A DNA stretch of 64,000 nucleotides from DUQW01 sp050953825 (GCA_050953825.1 JBMNNF010000009.1:62001-126000), one strand, 5' to 3'. Positions 25,540 to 33,931 are shown, counted from the stretch's first letter. Program-made: numbers and translations. The notes: generated by a model not told the origin, from the letters alone.

Positions 25540-26411
25540 AATTTTTAATTACGTTACATAATATTAATAATTTAGATAAACTTAACGAAGCAGATGGCTA
25601 TATAGTTGGCACTAGCTTGTTTTCGGTTAGATTAACTAAATCTTTTTCTCTTGATGAGATAAATTACTTAATTCTATATTCAAAAATTAATAATAAAGAA
25701 ATATATTTGAATTTAAATAAAATGTTTTATGATGAAGATTTCCCAAAAATAGATGATTTTTTAAATTTAATTTCTTTAAATGACTTAACTGGAATCATTG
25801 TTAGTGATATAGGCCTTTTGTATCATTTAATGCAAATGAATTTAAATAACAAATTAATTTGGCAAAGCGAGACTTTAACAACCAATACATTTGATTTTAA
25901 TTATTTACAAGATTTTAATATTAAAGGGGCTTTTACGGCTAAAGAAATTACTTTAAAAGATATTCTAAAAATAGGTAATAATAAAAAATACGAACTATAC
26001 ATCAACGGACATGGCTACTATAATATGTTTTATTCCAAAAGAAAACTTATTTCTAATTTCCAAAATGAGTATGATTTATTGGATTTAGGAGATAAATATA
26101 AATATCATTTAACCGAAATGCAACGAGAAAATGAAAAATATCCAATTTTAGAAGATGACAACGGAACACATGTCTTTAGATCTAATGTTACTAATAGTTT
26201 TAATGTGTTAAATGATTTAAAAGAAGTTGTTGATTATTTTGTGATTGATACCATTTTTAAAGATGATAAATACGGTCAAATAATGTTAGATTTATATAAA
26301 CATGGTTATAAAGAAGAAGTTGTGACATCACTTAAAGAAAGATATAGTGAAAAATGGGATGACGGATTTTTCTTTGAAAAAACTGTCTATTTAAAAAAGG
26401 AAAGTTTATGA
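25536..26411 (+). CDS. trhP1: tRNA 5-hydroxyuridine synthesis protein TrhP1 (U32 peptidase-like, YrrN)
   Basis: A 291-residue member of the U32 'peptidase' family, the shorter of the two paralogues found together in Bacillus (YrrN/YrrO), which are needed for prephenate-dependent hydroxylation of U34 in tRNA. It is more diverged than its neighbour and lacks the Cys cluster seen there. Recognition rests on the TIM-barrel pattern ('GIIVSDIGLLYHLMQM', 'ELYINGHGYYNMFYSKR') and on its position. The GTG start at 25536 overlaps the trmR stop (GTGA) and follows AAAGGAGA. The stop overlaps the next ATG (ATGA). It probably forms a complex with the next protein. Confidence 0.8.
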   Translation: MKFLITLHNINNLDKLNEADGYIVGTSLFSVRLTKSFSLDEINYLILYSKINNKEIYLNLNKMFYDEDFPKIDDFLNLISLNDLTGIIVSDIGLLYHLMQMNLNNKLIWQSETLTTNTFDFNYLQDFNIKGAFTAKEITLKDILKIGNNKKYELYINGHGYYNMFYSKRKLISNFQNEYDLLDLGDKYKYHLTEMQRENEKYPILEDDNGTHVFRSNVTNSFNVLNDLKEVVDYFVIDTIFKDDKYGQIMLDLYKHGYKEEVVTSLKERYSEKWDDGFFFEKTVYLKKESL

Positions 26412-27586
26412 TTGAATTATTAGCTCCAGCTGGAGATTTAGAAAAATTAAAATATGCTTTAATATACGGAGCCGATGCGGTCTATATTGGTGGAAATGAG
26501 TTTTCATTAAGAGCGAGAGCCTCTAATTTTACTGTTGAAACGATTAAAGAAGGAGTTAAATTTGCTCATAGTTTAGGCAAAAAAGTATATGTAACAACTA
26601 ATATCATTCCTCATGAAGAAGATTTAGAGGGATTAGTTGAATATTTAAAGGCATTAGAAGAATCTAAAGTAGATGCTATTATTTGTGCCTCTCCTTTAAT
26701 TATAAAAACGGCGCTAAAACATACTAACTTAGAAATACATTTATCAACTCAACAATCTGTTCTCAATAAAAATTCACTGAAGTTTTGGAAAGAATATGGT
26801 GTTAAACGGATAGTACTAGGAAGAGAATTGACACTTGATATGCTTGATAAATTACCAAAGGATTTACTAGATCTTGAAGTGTTTATTCATGGTGGAATGT
26901 GTATGAGTTATTCTGGTAGATGTTCGCTTTCGAATACTCTAACGAATCGTGATGCTAACCGTGGTGGATGTGCACATTCTTGTCGTTGGCAATACCATTT
27001 ATATAATGACAATCAATTAGTTTTAAATGAATATTTTTCGATGTCTTCCAAAGATTTAATGTCATTAAGTGTCATTCCACAACTAATTGATATGAAGATG
27101 CACTCATTAAAAATTGAAGGAAGAATGAAGAGCCTTCATTATATAGCCACAGTTGTAAAAACTTATCGTATGTTAATTGATGAATACTATCAAACAGGTA
27201 CAATTAAAGATATTAAATATTATGAAGATGAAATCTATAAAGCTGAAAATAGATTGACCGCTTTAGGATATTTTGATGGCGACTTTGGGCCTAGCAAACA
27301 ACTATATCAATTCCTAGGGGAAAGACCTAACCAAGCGTTTATCGGGTTAATTTTAGATTATAATAAAGACACGAGAATCGCTGCAATCGAACAGAGAAAT
27401 TATTTTCAAATAGGAGATACTATTGAAATATTTAGTCCGAATAATCCAAATCAAAAATTCGTTTTAGATAACATGATTGATGAAGATGGAAATAGTATTG
27501 ATGTGGCTCGACATGCTAAACAAATTGTCCATATCAAAATACCATTTGAAGTTACTAAATTTTCAATGTTAAGGAAAATAACATGA
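26408..27586 (+). CDS. trhP2: tRNA 5-hydroxyuridine synthesis protein TrhP2 (U32 peptidase family, YrrO)
   Basis: A 392-residue U32-family protein with a clear N-terminus, 'IELLAPAGDLEKLKYALIYG', then 'HLSTQQSVLN' and the family signature 'EVFIHGGMCMSYSGRCSLSN'. The Cys residues there and in 'RGGCAHSCRW' suggest an iron-sulfur or metal site, as proposed for RlhA/TrhP enzymes. A C-terminal beta domain follows. With TrhP1 it should hydroxylate U34, which TrmR then methylates. Both ends overlap neighbours by 4 bases (ATGA), so trmR-trhP1-trhP2-metalloprotease are tightly coupled. Confidence 0.88.
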   Translation: MIELLAPAGDLEKLKYALIYGADAVYIGGNEFSLRARASNFTVETIKEGVKFAHSLGKKVYVTTNIIPHEEDLEGLVEYLKALEESKVDAIICASPLIIKTALKHTNLEIHLSTQQSVLNKNSLKFWKEYGVKRIVLGRELTLDMLDKLPKDLLDLEVFIHGGMCMSYSGRCSLSNTLTNRDANRGGCAHSCRWQYHLYNDNQLVLNEYFSMSSKDLMSLSVIPQLIDMKMHSLKIEGRMKSLHYIATVVKTYRMLIDEYYQTGTIKDIKYYEDEIYKAENRLTALGYFDGDFGPSKQLYQFLGERPNQAFIGLILDYNKDTRIAAIEQRNYFQIGDTIEIFSPNNPNQKFVLDNMIDEDGNSIDVARHAKQIVHIKIPFEVTKFSMLRKIT

Positions 27587-28248
27587 TTAAAACACTTGCT
27601 AAAAATGGGAAGACAATTAATTATAAAATTATCAATAAAAAAAATAAACATACTTATTTTCATTTTAAAGATGAACTGTTAGTTGTCACCAAAAATTTTC
27701 GAATGTCAAATGAAAAAATTTTGCAGTTAATTAATGATCAATTCGACCTTATTTATCAAAAAATAAACTCAAAAATTAAAGTGAATAGTGATGAGTTTTT
27801 ACTATTTGGTAAAAAGTTAAATCTTGTTATAAATGAGTCATTAAAATTTTCATATAGTATCTGTGGTGACAAAATCATTATAAATTTACCGTCTAATTAT
27901 GATTTAAGAAAAACTACTAATTTTATATATAAAGAACTATTGACAAATAAAATAAGTGAGTTGGCAGCTGAAGTATCAACAAAAATTAAAATGTTCGGAT
28001 TATCATTAGTTCCATTTAAAATAAAAGATGTTAAATCATATCATGGCAAATGTTTTATTGATCGAAAATATATTGTCTTTGCCTTACATTTGGCAAAACT
28101 AAATCAAGAATTTCTTGAATATATTATTTATCATGAATATGCTCATTTTATTGAGCCAAATCATTCGCAAAAATTTTATCGAGTCTTAGGAAAAATGTTT
28201 CCTAACTATCAAGAAATTCAAAAAAAGTTAAAAAAAATTAAATTATAA
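27583..28248 (+). CDS. YgjP/DUF45-like M48-type metallopeptidase domain protein
   Basis: A 221-residue protein whose C-terminal half carries a zinc-protease motif, HEYAH (H184, E185, H188), followed by 'FIEPNHSQKFYRVLGKMFPNYQE', the arrangement of YgjP-like (DUF45, SprT/WLM-type) proteins. The N-terminal half is a small Lys-rich beta domain. No signal peptide or membrane segment is present, so it is cytosolic. Its first ATG overlaps the trhP2 stop (ATGA), tying it to the tRNA modification genes; whether this reflects function is unclear. Confidence 0.8.
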   Translation: MIKTLAKNGKTINYKIINKKNKHTYFHFKDELLVVTKNFRMSNEKILQLINDQFDLIYQKINSKIKVNSDEFLLFGKKLNLVINESLKFSYSICGDKIIINLPSNYDLRKTTNFIYKELLTNKISELAAEVSTKIKMFGLSLVPFKIKDVKSYHGKCFIDRKYIVFALHLAKLNQEFLEYIIYHEYAHFIEPNHSQKFYRVLGKMFPNYQEIQKKLKKIKL

Positions 28249-28298
28249 ATAAAAAATAACGATTTTATTATCTTTAATAATAAAAAAAATTAAGTACA

Positions 28299-28307
28299 TG
28301 GTATAAT
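28299..28307 (+). promoter_or_regulatory. Extended -10 promoter of greA
   Basis: TGGTATAAT (TG 28299-28300, TATAAT 28302-28307) predicts a start near 28314 and a leader of about 29 bases containing AAGAGGAG. Confidence 0.65.
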
Positions 28308-28342
28308 AAACAATGTATTAACAAGAAAAGAGGAGAATCACT

Positions 28343-28840
28343 ATGACAAAAAAAGTATACGACCTTACCGAAGAGGGAGTTTTAGAATATGAAGCTGAAT
28401 TAGCTTATTTAAAAGAAGTTAAAAGACCGGCAAATTTACAAAATTTAAAAGAAGCAAGAGCCCAAGGAGACTTATCAGAAAATGCTGACTATGATGCTGC
28501 AAGAACTGAACAAGCTCAAATTGAAGCTAGAATTAAAGAAATTGACACTATTTTAAAAAATGTGCGGATCATTAAAGCGACCAATGACAATGTTGTTGGA
28601 ATGGGGAAAAGGGTTAAATTGTTTTTTGTTACTCAAAAATTAGAACGTGAATTTGATGTGGTTGGTCATCTACAAGCTAATCCATTTCGCGGAACTATCT
28701 CAGTTGAATCGCCACTTGGGAAAGCTATTAGAAACCGTCAAGTTGGTGATGAAGTTACAGTAAAAGCTGAAACAGGTAATGTTTTTACTGTGAAAATATT
28801 ACAAGTAGCATTATCAAATGTTGTAAAAAATGATCAATAA
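28343..28840 (+). CDS. greA: Transcription elongation factor GreA
   Basis: A 165-residue GreA, which enters the RNA polymerase secondary channel and stimulates cleavage of backtracked RNA. The N-terminal coiled coil contains the hallmark 'EARAQGDLSENADYDAA' with the acidic tip (D and E residues). The C-terminal FKBP-like domain includes 'VESPLGKAIRNRQVGDEV'. The start ATG follows AGAGGAG. The position after the trmR/trhP block is conserved in Bacillus (udk, normally between, is missing). The end overlaps yqeG by 11 bases. Confidence 0.96.
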   Translation: MTKKVYDLTEEGVLEYEAELAYLKEVKRPANLQNLKEARAQGDLSENADYDAARTEQAQIEARIKEIDTILKNVRIIKATNDNVVGMGKRVKLFFVTQKLEREFDVVGHLQANPFRGTISVESPLGKAIRNRQVGDEVTVKAETGNVFTVKILQVALSNVVKNDQ

Positions 28841-29360
28841 GGTCCCAAATTATTTTTACGAAGATATCTATAAGATAGATTACATAAAATTGAAAGACAA
28901 GGGGATTAATACCTTGTTTTTTGATTTAGATAATACACTTATTCCATACGATGTTAAATACATACCGGAAAAACTAATTCAATTTCTTAAACAATTAGAA
29001 GAAGAATTTAAGATCTTAATTATTACTAACAATAACTACAAAAGAACAAGATTAGCTGTTGGTAATAACTTTAAATTTTTAGCATCAGCTAAAAAACCGT
29101 TTAAAAAATGTTATTATAAAGCCTTAAATTTAACCAATTCACAAATTAGCGAAGTGTGTGCGATAGGCGATCAAATGATGACTGATGTAATTGGTGCTAA
29201 AAAATTAGGAATTAAGACAATTTTAGTGAATCCGATTGATCCAAAATCTGAAGGCATTCCCACAAAGATTAATCGTTTTAGAGAGTCAAGATTACTGAAA
29301 AAGATTAAACGAAACGACCCTGAATTATATGATGAAAGGATACAAAGTTTTCGTGAGTAA
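28830..29360 (+). CDS. yqeG: YqeG family HAD-IIIA phosphatase
   Basis: A 176-residue HAD-superfamily phosphatase. The nucleophile motif is 'TLFFDLDNTLIPYD', motif II is 'LIITNNN', the Lys is in 'SAKKPFKKCY', and motif III is 'VCAIGDQMMTDVIGAKKLG'. YqeG-type enzymes are annotated as phosphatidylglycerophosphatases (PgpP-like), so a role with PgsA (encoded at 42699) in phosphatidylglycerol synthesis is plausible. It starts inside the 3' end of greA and overlaps the start of yqeH, as part of the yqeG-yqeH-yqeK-rsfS cluster. Confidence 0.9.
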   Translation: MINKVPNYFYEDIYKIDYIKLKDKGINTLFFDLDNTLIPYDVKYIPEKLIQFLKQLEEEFKILIITNNNYKRTRLAVGNNFKFLASAKKPFKKCYYKALNLTNSQISEVCAIGDQMMTDVIGAKKLGIKTILVNPIDPKSEGIPTKINRFRESRLLKKIKRNDPELYDERIQSFRE

Positions 29361-30351
29361 TAAAACTTGCGTAGGCTGTGGTGCCAAACTATCTCTTAAT
29401 CCCAATGACGTTGGTTATACTAAAGATTTAAATATGGATTATTGTATGTCTTGTTTTCGGTTAAAACACTACAAAGATCCAATGAATTATAATCATCCTA
29501 GAGTGATACCTAGTATCAAAAAGAATTCTTTAGTTTTAGTGATATCATCAGTGCTATATTTAGATTTGTTATTTACATATCCAATCAAGCGATATCAAGA
29601 AGATATCAAAATAGTTTATATTATTAACCAATTGGACTTGCTACCACCACAAACTAATTATGATTATTTATATAAAAGAATTAAGGAAGAAGCTAATTTA
29701 TATCATGCTCCATATGAAGATATTATCTTAATGTCAGCGACTCATGAAGATGATGTCAATCGATTAAAAGAATACTTATTGACTTATAAAAATATAAATG
29801 ATATTTATCTCTTGGGAGTCCAAAATAGTGGAAAAACGACATTATTAAATGCTCTTACTAACAGTAATTTAGCATTAGTAGATGTTAAGGCAGGACTAAC
29901 TCAAGAAACCATTACTAGAGAATTTGATCACTTTAAAATTCATGATTTGCCAGGTCTATATCAAGAAAATTATATTCATCATTTAATGCCATATCATGAG
30001 TATCGGAAGTTAATTCCTATCAAAGAAATAAAACCGGTAATTATAAATTTAAAAGTAAATGAAGCTACTTTAATTAACGATATGTTTGCCTTATATTTAA
30101 TCAAAGGGAATGGTTCTGTGGTCTTTTATTTTAATGAATTACCAATTAGAAAAGTTAACTTTACCAATATTGAAAATCAACTTATTAAAACCTTTGAATA
30201 TACTCAACAAACATTTAAATTAACTGATAATAAAAAGTATCAAATAACCGTTGCTGATATTGGTTTAATTCATTTAATGGGACCAAAAACTATAAAGATG
30301 ATGATACCAAAAGGATTACATATAAGTTTAAAAGAGGCGTTTTTCTTATGA
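29329..30351 (+). CDS. yqeH: Ribosome biogenesis GTPase YqeH
   Basis: A 340-residue circularly permuted GTPase needed for 30S assembly. An N-terminal zinc-binding region has 'CVGCGAKL' and 'YCMSCFRLKHY'. G motifs occur in permuted order: G4 'INQLDLL', G5 'MSAT', G1 'GVQNSGKTTLLNAL', G2 region 'AGLTQET', G3 'HDLPGLY'. The C-terminal domain is present. The start is uncertain: ATG at 29329 gives an 8-residue extension, and GTG at 29353 begins just before the zinc motif and has AAAGGA upstream. Both lie inside yqeG. aroE and yhbY, normally downstream, are absent. Confidence 0.93.
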   Translation: MMKGYKVFVSNKTCVGCGAKLSLNPNDVGYTKDLNMDYCMSCFRLKHYKDPMNYNHPRVIPSIKKNSLVLVISSVLYLDLLFTYPIKRYQEDIKIVYIINQLDLLPPQTNYDYLYKRIKEEANLYHAPYEDIILMSATHEDDVNRLKEYLLTYKNINDIYLLGVQNSGKTTLLNALTNSNLALVDVKAGLTQETITREFDHFKIHDLPGLYQENYIHHLMPYHEYRKLIPIKEIKPVIINLKVNEATLINDMFALYLIKGNGSVVFYFNELPIRKVNFTNIENQLIKTFEYTQQTFKLTDNKKYQITVADIGLIHLMGPKTIKMMIPKGLHISLKEAFFL

Positions 30352-30911
30352 AAGATTTAGAAAAAATTGTGTTTGAAAAATTAAAAGATCATCCCAGAAG
30401 AATCAATCACACCAAAGGAGTAATTGAAGTTGCAGTTACTTTAGGTAAAATTCATGGAGTTGATTTGGATTTATGCTATATTGCCGCTTTATTCCACGAT
30501 TTTACCAAACACGAATCACTTGAATTTCATCAAAAATATTTAGGAAAAGATTTTATAGACAAACATAGAAAATTAACCTTTATGTATCATGCACATAGTG
30601 CGGCGATGGTATTAAAAGAAATTATGCCAAATATTGATAACCAAGTTTTAGATGCGATTAGATATCATATCTGGTGTAGGCCGAATGCGACTAGATTAGA
30701 AAAAATTATTTATCTCGCCGATAAATGTGAACCTAATCGAATTTATCCAGAAGCCAGAGAAACTTATAATTTAGCTTTAAAAGATTTGGATGAGGCACTA
30801 ATTTATTCGCTAAAGGCAAACATAAAACATTTAGAAAGTAAAAATATTGTTGCTCATCCTGAGCAAATTAAAACATTAGTTTATTATCAAGTGAAAAAGG
30901 AGAAAATATGA
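30348..30911 (+). CDS. yqeK: YqeK family HD-domain hydrolase (Ap4A hydrolase type)
   Basis: A 187-residue HD-domain metallo-hydrolase. The metal-binding residues lie in 'HPRRINHTKGV', 'AALFHDFTKHES', 'YHAHSAA' and 'AIRYHIWCRP' with 'IIYLADKCEPNR'. Family members cleave symmetrical diadenosine tetraphosphate to ADP. The ATG overlaps the yqeH stop (ATGA) and the stop overlaps the rsfS start. nadD, normally immediately upstream and often fused or coupled, is missing, so NAD synthesis must use a gene elsewhere or another route. Confidence 0.92.
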   Translation: MKDLEKIVFEKLKDHPRRINHTKGVIEVAVTLGKIHGVDLDLCYIAALFHDFTKHESLEFHQKYLGKDFIDKHRKLTFMYHAHSAAMVLKEIMPNIDNQVLDAIRYHIWCRPNATRLEKIIYLADKCEPNRIYPEARETYNLALKDLDEALIYSLKANIKHLESKNIVAHPEQIKTLVYYQVKKEKI

Positions 30912-31222
30912 AAAAATATCAAAAAGCAGTAGCAGTTTTAGATAACTTAAAGATAAAAGATATTAAAGTTTACGATTTTAACAAAACGTCACCATTCTAT
31001 GATTATTTTATCATTGCTACCGTTAATGAAAGACAAGCGAATGCCGCTGCCAACAACTTAAAACAAACATTTAAAAATGAAATTAAAAACATTGAAGGAA
31101 AATCAAGCGGTTGGGTCTTAGTTGATATGGGTGATGTCATTGTTCACTTATTTAGAGCTGAAGAACGTGAATTTTATGGTCTTGACAAAATGCTATACGG
31201 TATCTTAATTAAAGACATATAA
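30908..31222 (+). CDS. rsfS: Ribosomal silencing factor RsfS
   Basis: A 104-residue RsfS/Iojap protein, which binds uL14 on the large subunit and blocks subunit joining under starvation. Typical features are 'DIKVYDFNKTSPFYDYFIIAT', 'ERQANAAANNLK', 'GKSSGWVLVDMGDVIVHLF' and the C-terminal 'EFYGLDKMLYG'. It overlaps the yqeK stop by 4 bases and follows AAAGGAG. It is the last gene of the yqeG-rsfS group and is followed by a terminator. Confidence 0.95.
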   Translation: MKKYQKAVAVLDNLKIKDIKVYDFNKTSPFYDYFIIATVNERQANAAANNLKQTFKNEIKNIEGKSSGWVLVDMGDVIVHLFRAEEREFYGLDKMLYGILIKDI

Positions 31223-31281
31223 TTATTAAAAAATATATTATTTTTTACAAATTTAAAAATAAACTTTAAAATAAACAAAAT

Positions 31282-31306
31282 AAATTGGCACAAGCCAATT
31301 TTTTTT
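31282..31306 (+). terminator. rsfS terminator, overlapping the next promoter
   Basis: AAATTGGC (31282-31289), loop ACAA, GCCAATTT (31294-31301) and a run of eight T residues (31299-31306). The 5' arm includes TTGGCA, which serves as the -35 of the next promoter. Confidence 0.9.
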
Positions 31307-31313
31307 GTATAAT
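31285..31313 (+). promoter_or_regulatory. Promoter of the thioesterase-DUF2779 pair
   Basis: TTGGCA (31285-31290), 17 bp, TATAAT (31308-31313). The predicted start at about 31320 gives a 13-base leader that is almost entirely the GAGGTG ribosome site. Confidence 0.75.
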
Positions 31314-31332
31314 TATTTTTGAGGTGTCACCT

Positions 31333-32043
31333 ATGAAATATAACATTAAATTAAATATTGATGACTTTGATATTCATGGCTTTAAATTACACGGTTATGC
31401 AAAAGTTTTCTCAAATCTTGCCTTTGAGCATCTAAAAGATACCGGTCAAGGGATTGGAGTTTTAATACAAGATCGATATGCCTGGGTCTTAATATCAATG
31501 AAAATTAAAATAATTAAAAGAATTGAAGAACAAGTCGATCTTGAAGGGGCAACTTGGTATGCCGGACAAAAAGGACCGTATTATCGCCGTGAGTTTGAGA
31601 TAAAAAACAAACACTGTCATATGATCGCATCATCATATTCAGTATTAATGGATATGAAAGATAGATCACTTTATCGCAGTCGTGAATTACCATTTACTAG
31701 ATTAAATGAAAATTTGACACATCTATTAGATTTAAATACAAGTTTTAGAGATAATGTTTTGTTAACTGAAATCTCTAAACGAAAAGTTTTAAATTCTCAT
31801 TTAGATGTTTTAGGTCATTCCAATCATTTAAAATATTTAGAGTTTATTTATGATGCAATGACGATTGATGAAATTAAAGAAATTAAAAATTACAATACAT
31901 TAGAATTATATTTTCAAAAAGAAATGTTATTAAATGATGAGTTTACAGTAAATAAAGGCGTGATTAATGATAAAGTTGTCTATATCATTAACAACAATAC
32001 CAATCATGAACGAGCATTTACTTTAGTTTTTAGAAATGAGTAG
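31333..32043 (+). CDS. Acyl-ACP thioesterase (FatA/FatB-like double hotdog)
   Basis: A 236-residue protein of the acyl-[acyl carrier protein] thioesterase family, which releases free fatty acids from ACP or related thioesters. The N-terminal hotdog has 'YAKVFSNLAFEHLKDTGQGIG' and 'GATWYAG'; the second hotdog contains 'LDVLGHSNHLKYLEFIYDAM', which corresponds to the family's catalytic D-x-N-G-H-V-N-N-x-x-Y region with the Asn before Gly replaced by Leu and the second Asn of the NN pair by His. Activity is therefore likely but specificity uncertain. ATG 31333 is chosen because GAGGTG lies seven bases upstream; an upstream TTG would lie within the terminator. The stop overlaps the region just before the DUF2779 start. 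Confidence 0.78.
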   Translation: MKYNIKLNIDDFDIHGFKLHGYAKVFSNLAFEHLKDTGQGIGVLIQDRYAWVLISMKIKIIKRIEEQVDLEGATWYAGQKGPYYRREFEIKNKHCHMIASSYSVLMDMKDRSLYRSRELPFTRLNENLTHLLDLNTSFRDNVLLTEISKRKVLNSHLDVLGHSNHLKYLEFIYDAMTIDEIKEIKNYNTLELYFQKEMLLNDEFTVNKGVINDKVVYIINNNTNHERAFTLVFRNE

Positions 32044-32053
32044 GAGTGGTTAT

Positions 32054-33910
32054 ATGCAAATATCAAAGTCTAGATTTTTAAATTTACTTCGATGTGATCG
32101 ATTTGCCGCACTTAATCTAATATATCAGGACAAATTAGATGCTCTAGTAACTACTGATCATGATTCTATAGAAGCTATTTACTCACAAGAAAATCAATAT
32201 AAAAAGTTAGAAGCCTTAAGAGCGATGTTCGAGTCAAGATATGAGGATATTGAATATGATTATGAACAATTAACTGACGAAAATTTATATGAAGATTTAG
32301 TTAAGGGAAATTTAGAAATTCCATTTGATAATGACTTTTTGAAAATTGAAGTTTTAGCAGCTAATGCTCTTCAAAATCTATATGGTGGCACAATTACCTT
32401 TGGCAATGTACTTAAAGATCAAAAACATTTTGAATCGAATTATGAAGGCTATAAATTTCATTGTTTTTTAGATGTCTTTTTAGAAAATGATGATGAGATC
32501 GTTATTTGTGAAGTAAAAGCCACTACTAATAGAAAGTTAATTACTAAAGGTGGAAGAAATCCGCTATTTAAAAAATATGGTAATATTTATCGTCGGAATC
32601 ATGAAATGGAACCTAATTGTAAATATGTTGATGAAAAAGCATTTAAAGATCCTTTTCATGATTTGGGTAGAATGAGTATCGATTTAGCTTTTCAAAGATT
32701 TGTCATTGAACAAAACGCTAAGAAGTTTAATAAACCAATTAGATATTTATTAGCAGTATTAAATAGTGAATATGTCTATGATGGAAAAAAGGATAAATTT
32801 GGTCAAAATTACTATCAAGATGAAATTATTAGTTTTTTTGATTTAACCAAATTAACTGAAGAGATTATGCCAGACATTATTAAATATGCTAATCAAGTGA
32901 TTGAAAGATTGAATAATGCTAATCAAAATCATACATCTATTGGTCGCCATTGCATGATTAAAAAAACACGAGAATGTCCATTTTATAAACTAATATGTCA
33001 AAAAGATAGTAATATTCCTAATGAAAATAGTATTTTAGAATTTTTCAATGGTCATTTAGGTTTTCTAATGCCAGGTGATAATTTAAAAAACAAATCTAAT
33101 CGATTTGATTTAATTAACCAAGGCTATACCAAAATCGAACATTTTAAACGTGAAAATTTAATCTATCCACAACAACAAATTCAATTAGAAGCGGTCACGG
33201 AAGATATTAGATACATTGATAAAAGAAACATCAATCGAGGACTAGAAATGTTGAAATATCCAATTTATCATCTCGATTTTGAAACATTTGCCGCACCTTT
33301 GCCTCGGTTTAAAGGTGAAAAATGTTATGAACAATCTCCGTTTCAATACTCATTACATATTGAACGTGAGCCGGGAGTTTGTCATGAAGATGACGACCAT
33401 TTTGAATTTATCGCTAAAAATCCGCTTGATGATTGTCGCAACCAATTATTTAAATCATTATTTTCTCACTTGGATAATCCGAATGGCACGATCTTAGCTT
33501 ATAATGTGTCATTTGAAAAAGCTGTAATCAATAATTATTTAAAATATAATGATCATTATAAGGAAAATATAGAACCACTGGTAAATAACGCTTTTGATTT
33601 AATGGACTTGATTAAAGGTAGAAGTACCCTTTTTCCTAAGGAAGTAGCTCCAAATCGAATTTTATTTTACGACAAAAACTTAAATGGAAGTTATTCGATT
33701 AAAAAAGTTTTACCAGTTTTGGCACCAGAATTAACATATCAAAATCTAAACATTCAAAATGGAACTGATGCCGTTTTAGAATTTTCTAAATTATCTCATG
33801 TTTCTCCTAATGAATATTCTCAAAAGGTTCAAGATTTATTGGCTTATTGTAAACGTGATACTTGGGCCATGGTAGTTATCCTACAAAAATTGCGCGAATT
33901 AGTTAAATAA
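32054..33910 (+). CDS. DUF2779 protein: Cas4/AddB-like PD-(D/E)XK nuclease fused to a DEDD exonuclease-like domain
   Basis: A 618-residue protein starting 'MQISKSRFLNLLRCDR', the usual DUF2779 N-terminus; ATG 32054 follows AGGAG with 7-base spacing and is preferred over ATG 32036. The first half looks like a PD-(D/E)XK nuclease ('HCFLDVFL', then E153-V-K155 in 'ICEVKATT'). One Cys near the N-terminus (C14) and three grouped later (C300, C308, C315 in 'HCMIKKTRECPFYKLIC') suggest an iron-sulfur cluster as in Cas4/AddB-type nucleases. The second half (DUF2779 proper) starts 'YHLDFETFAAPLP' (D408, E410), continues 'ILAYNVSFEKAVI' and ends 'YCKRDTWAM' (D602), the pattern of a DEDDy 3'-5' exonuclease. 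No CRISPR array or cas gene is near. Role in DNA or RNA metabolism unknown. Confidence 0.8.
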   Translation: MQISKSRFLNLLRCDRFAALNLIYQDKLDALVTTDHDSIEAIYSQENQYKKLEALRAMFESRYEDIEYDYEQLTDENLYEDLVKGNLEIPFDNDFLKIEVLAANALQNLYGGTITFGNVLKDQKHFESNYEGYKFHCFLDVFLENDDEIVICEVKATTNRKLITKGGRNPLFKKYGNIYRRNHEMEPNCKYVDEKAFKDPFHDLGRMSIDLAFQRFVIEQNAKKFNKPIRYLLAVLNSEYVYDGKKDKFGQNYYQDEIISFFDLTKLTEEIMPDIIKYANQVIERLNNANQNHTSIGRHCMIKKTRECPFYKLICQKDSNIPNENSILEFFNGHLGFLMPGDNLKNKSNRFDLINQGYTKIEHFKRENLIYPQQQIQLEAVTEDIRYIDKRNINRGLEMLKYPIYHLDFETFAAPLPRFKGEKCYEQSPFQYSLHIEREPGVCHEDDDHFEFIAKNPLDDCRNQLFKSLFSHLDNPNGTILAYNVSFEKAVINNYLKYNDHYKENIEPLVNNAFDLMDLIKGRSTLFPKEVAPNRILFYDKNLNGSYSIKKVLPVLAPELTYQNLNIQNGTDAVLEFSKLSHVSPNEYSQKVQDLLAYCKRDTWAMVVILQKLRELVK

Positions 33911-33931
33911 TTTATCGTGTTTTTTATGATA

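Noticed and set aside
32054..33910. cas4 gene of a CRISPR system
   Set aside because: Resemblance is limited to the nuclease half and Cys pattern; the C-terminal DUF2779 exonuclease-like domain and the lack of cas neighbours argue against it.
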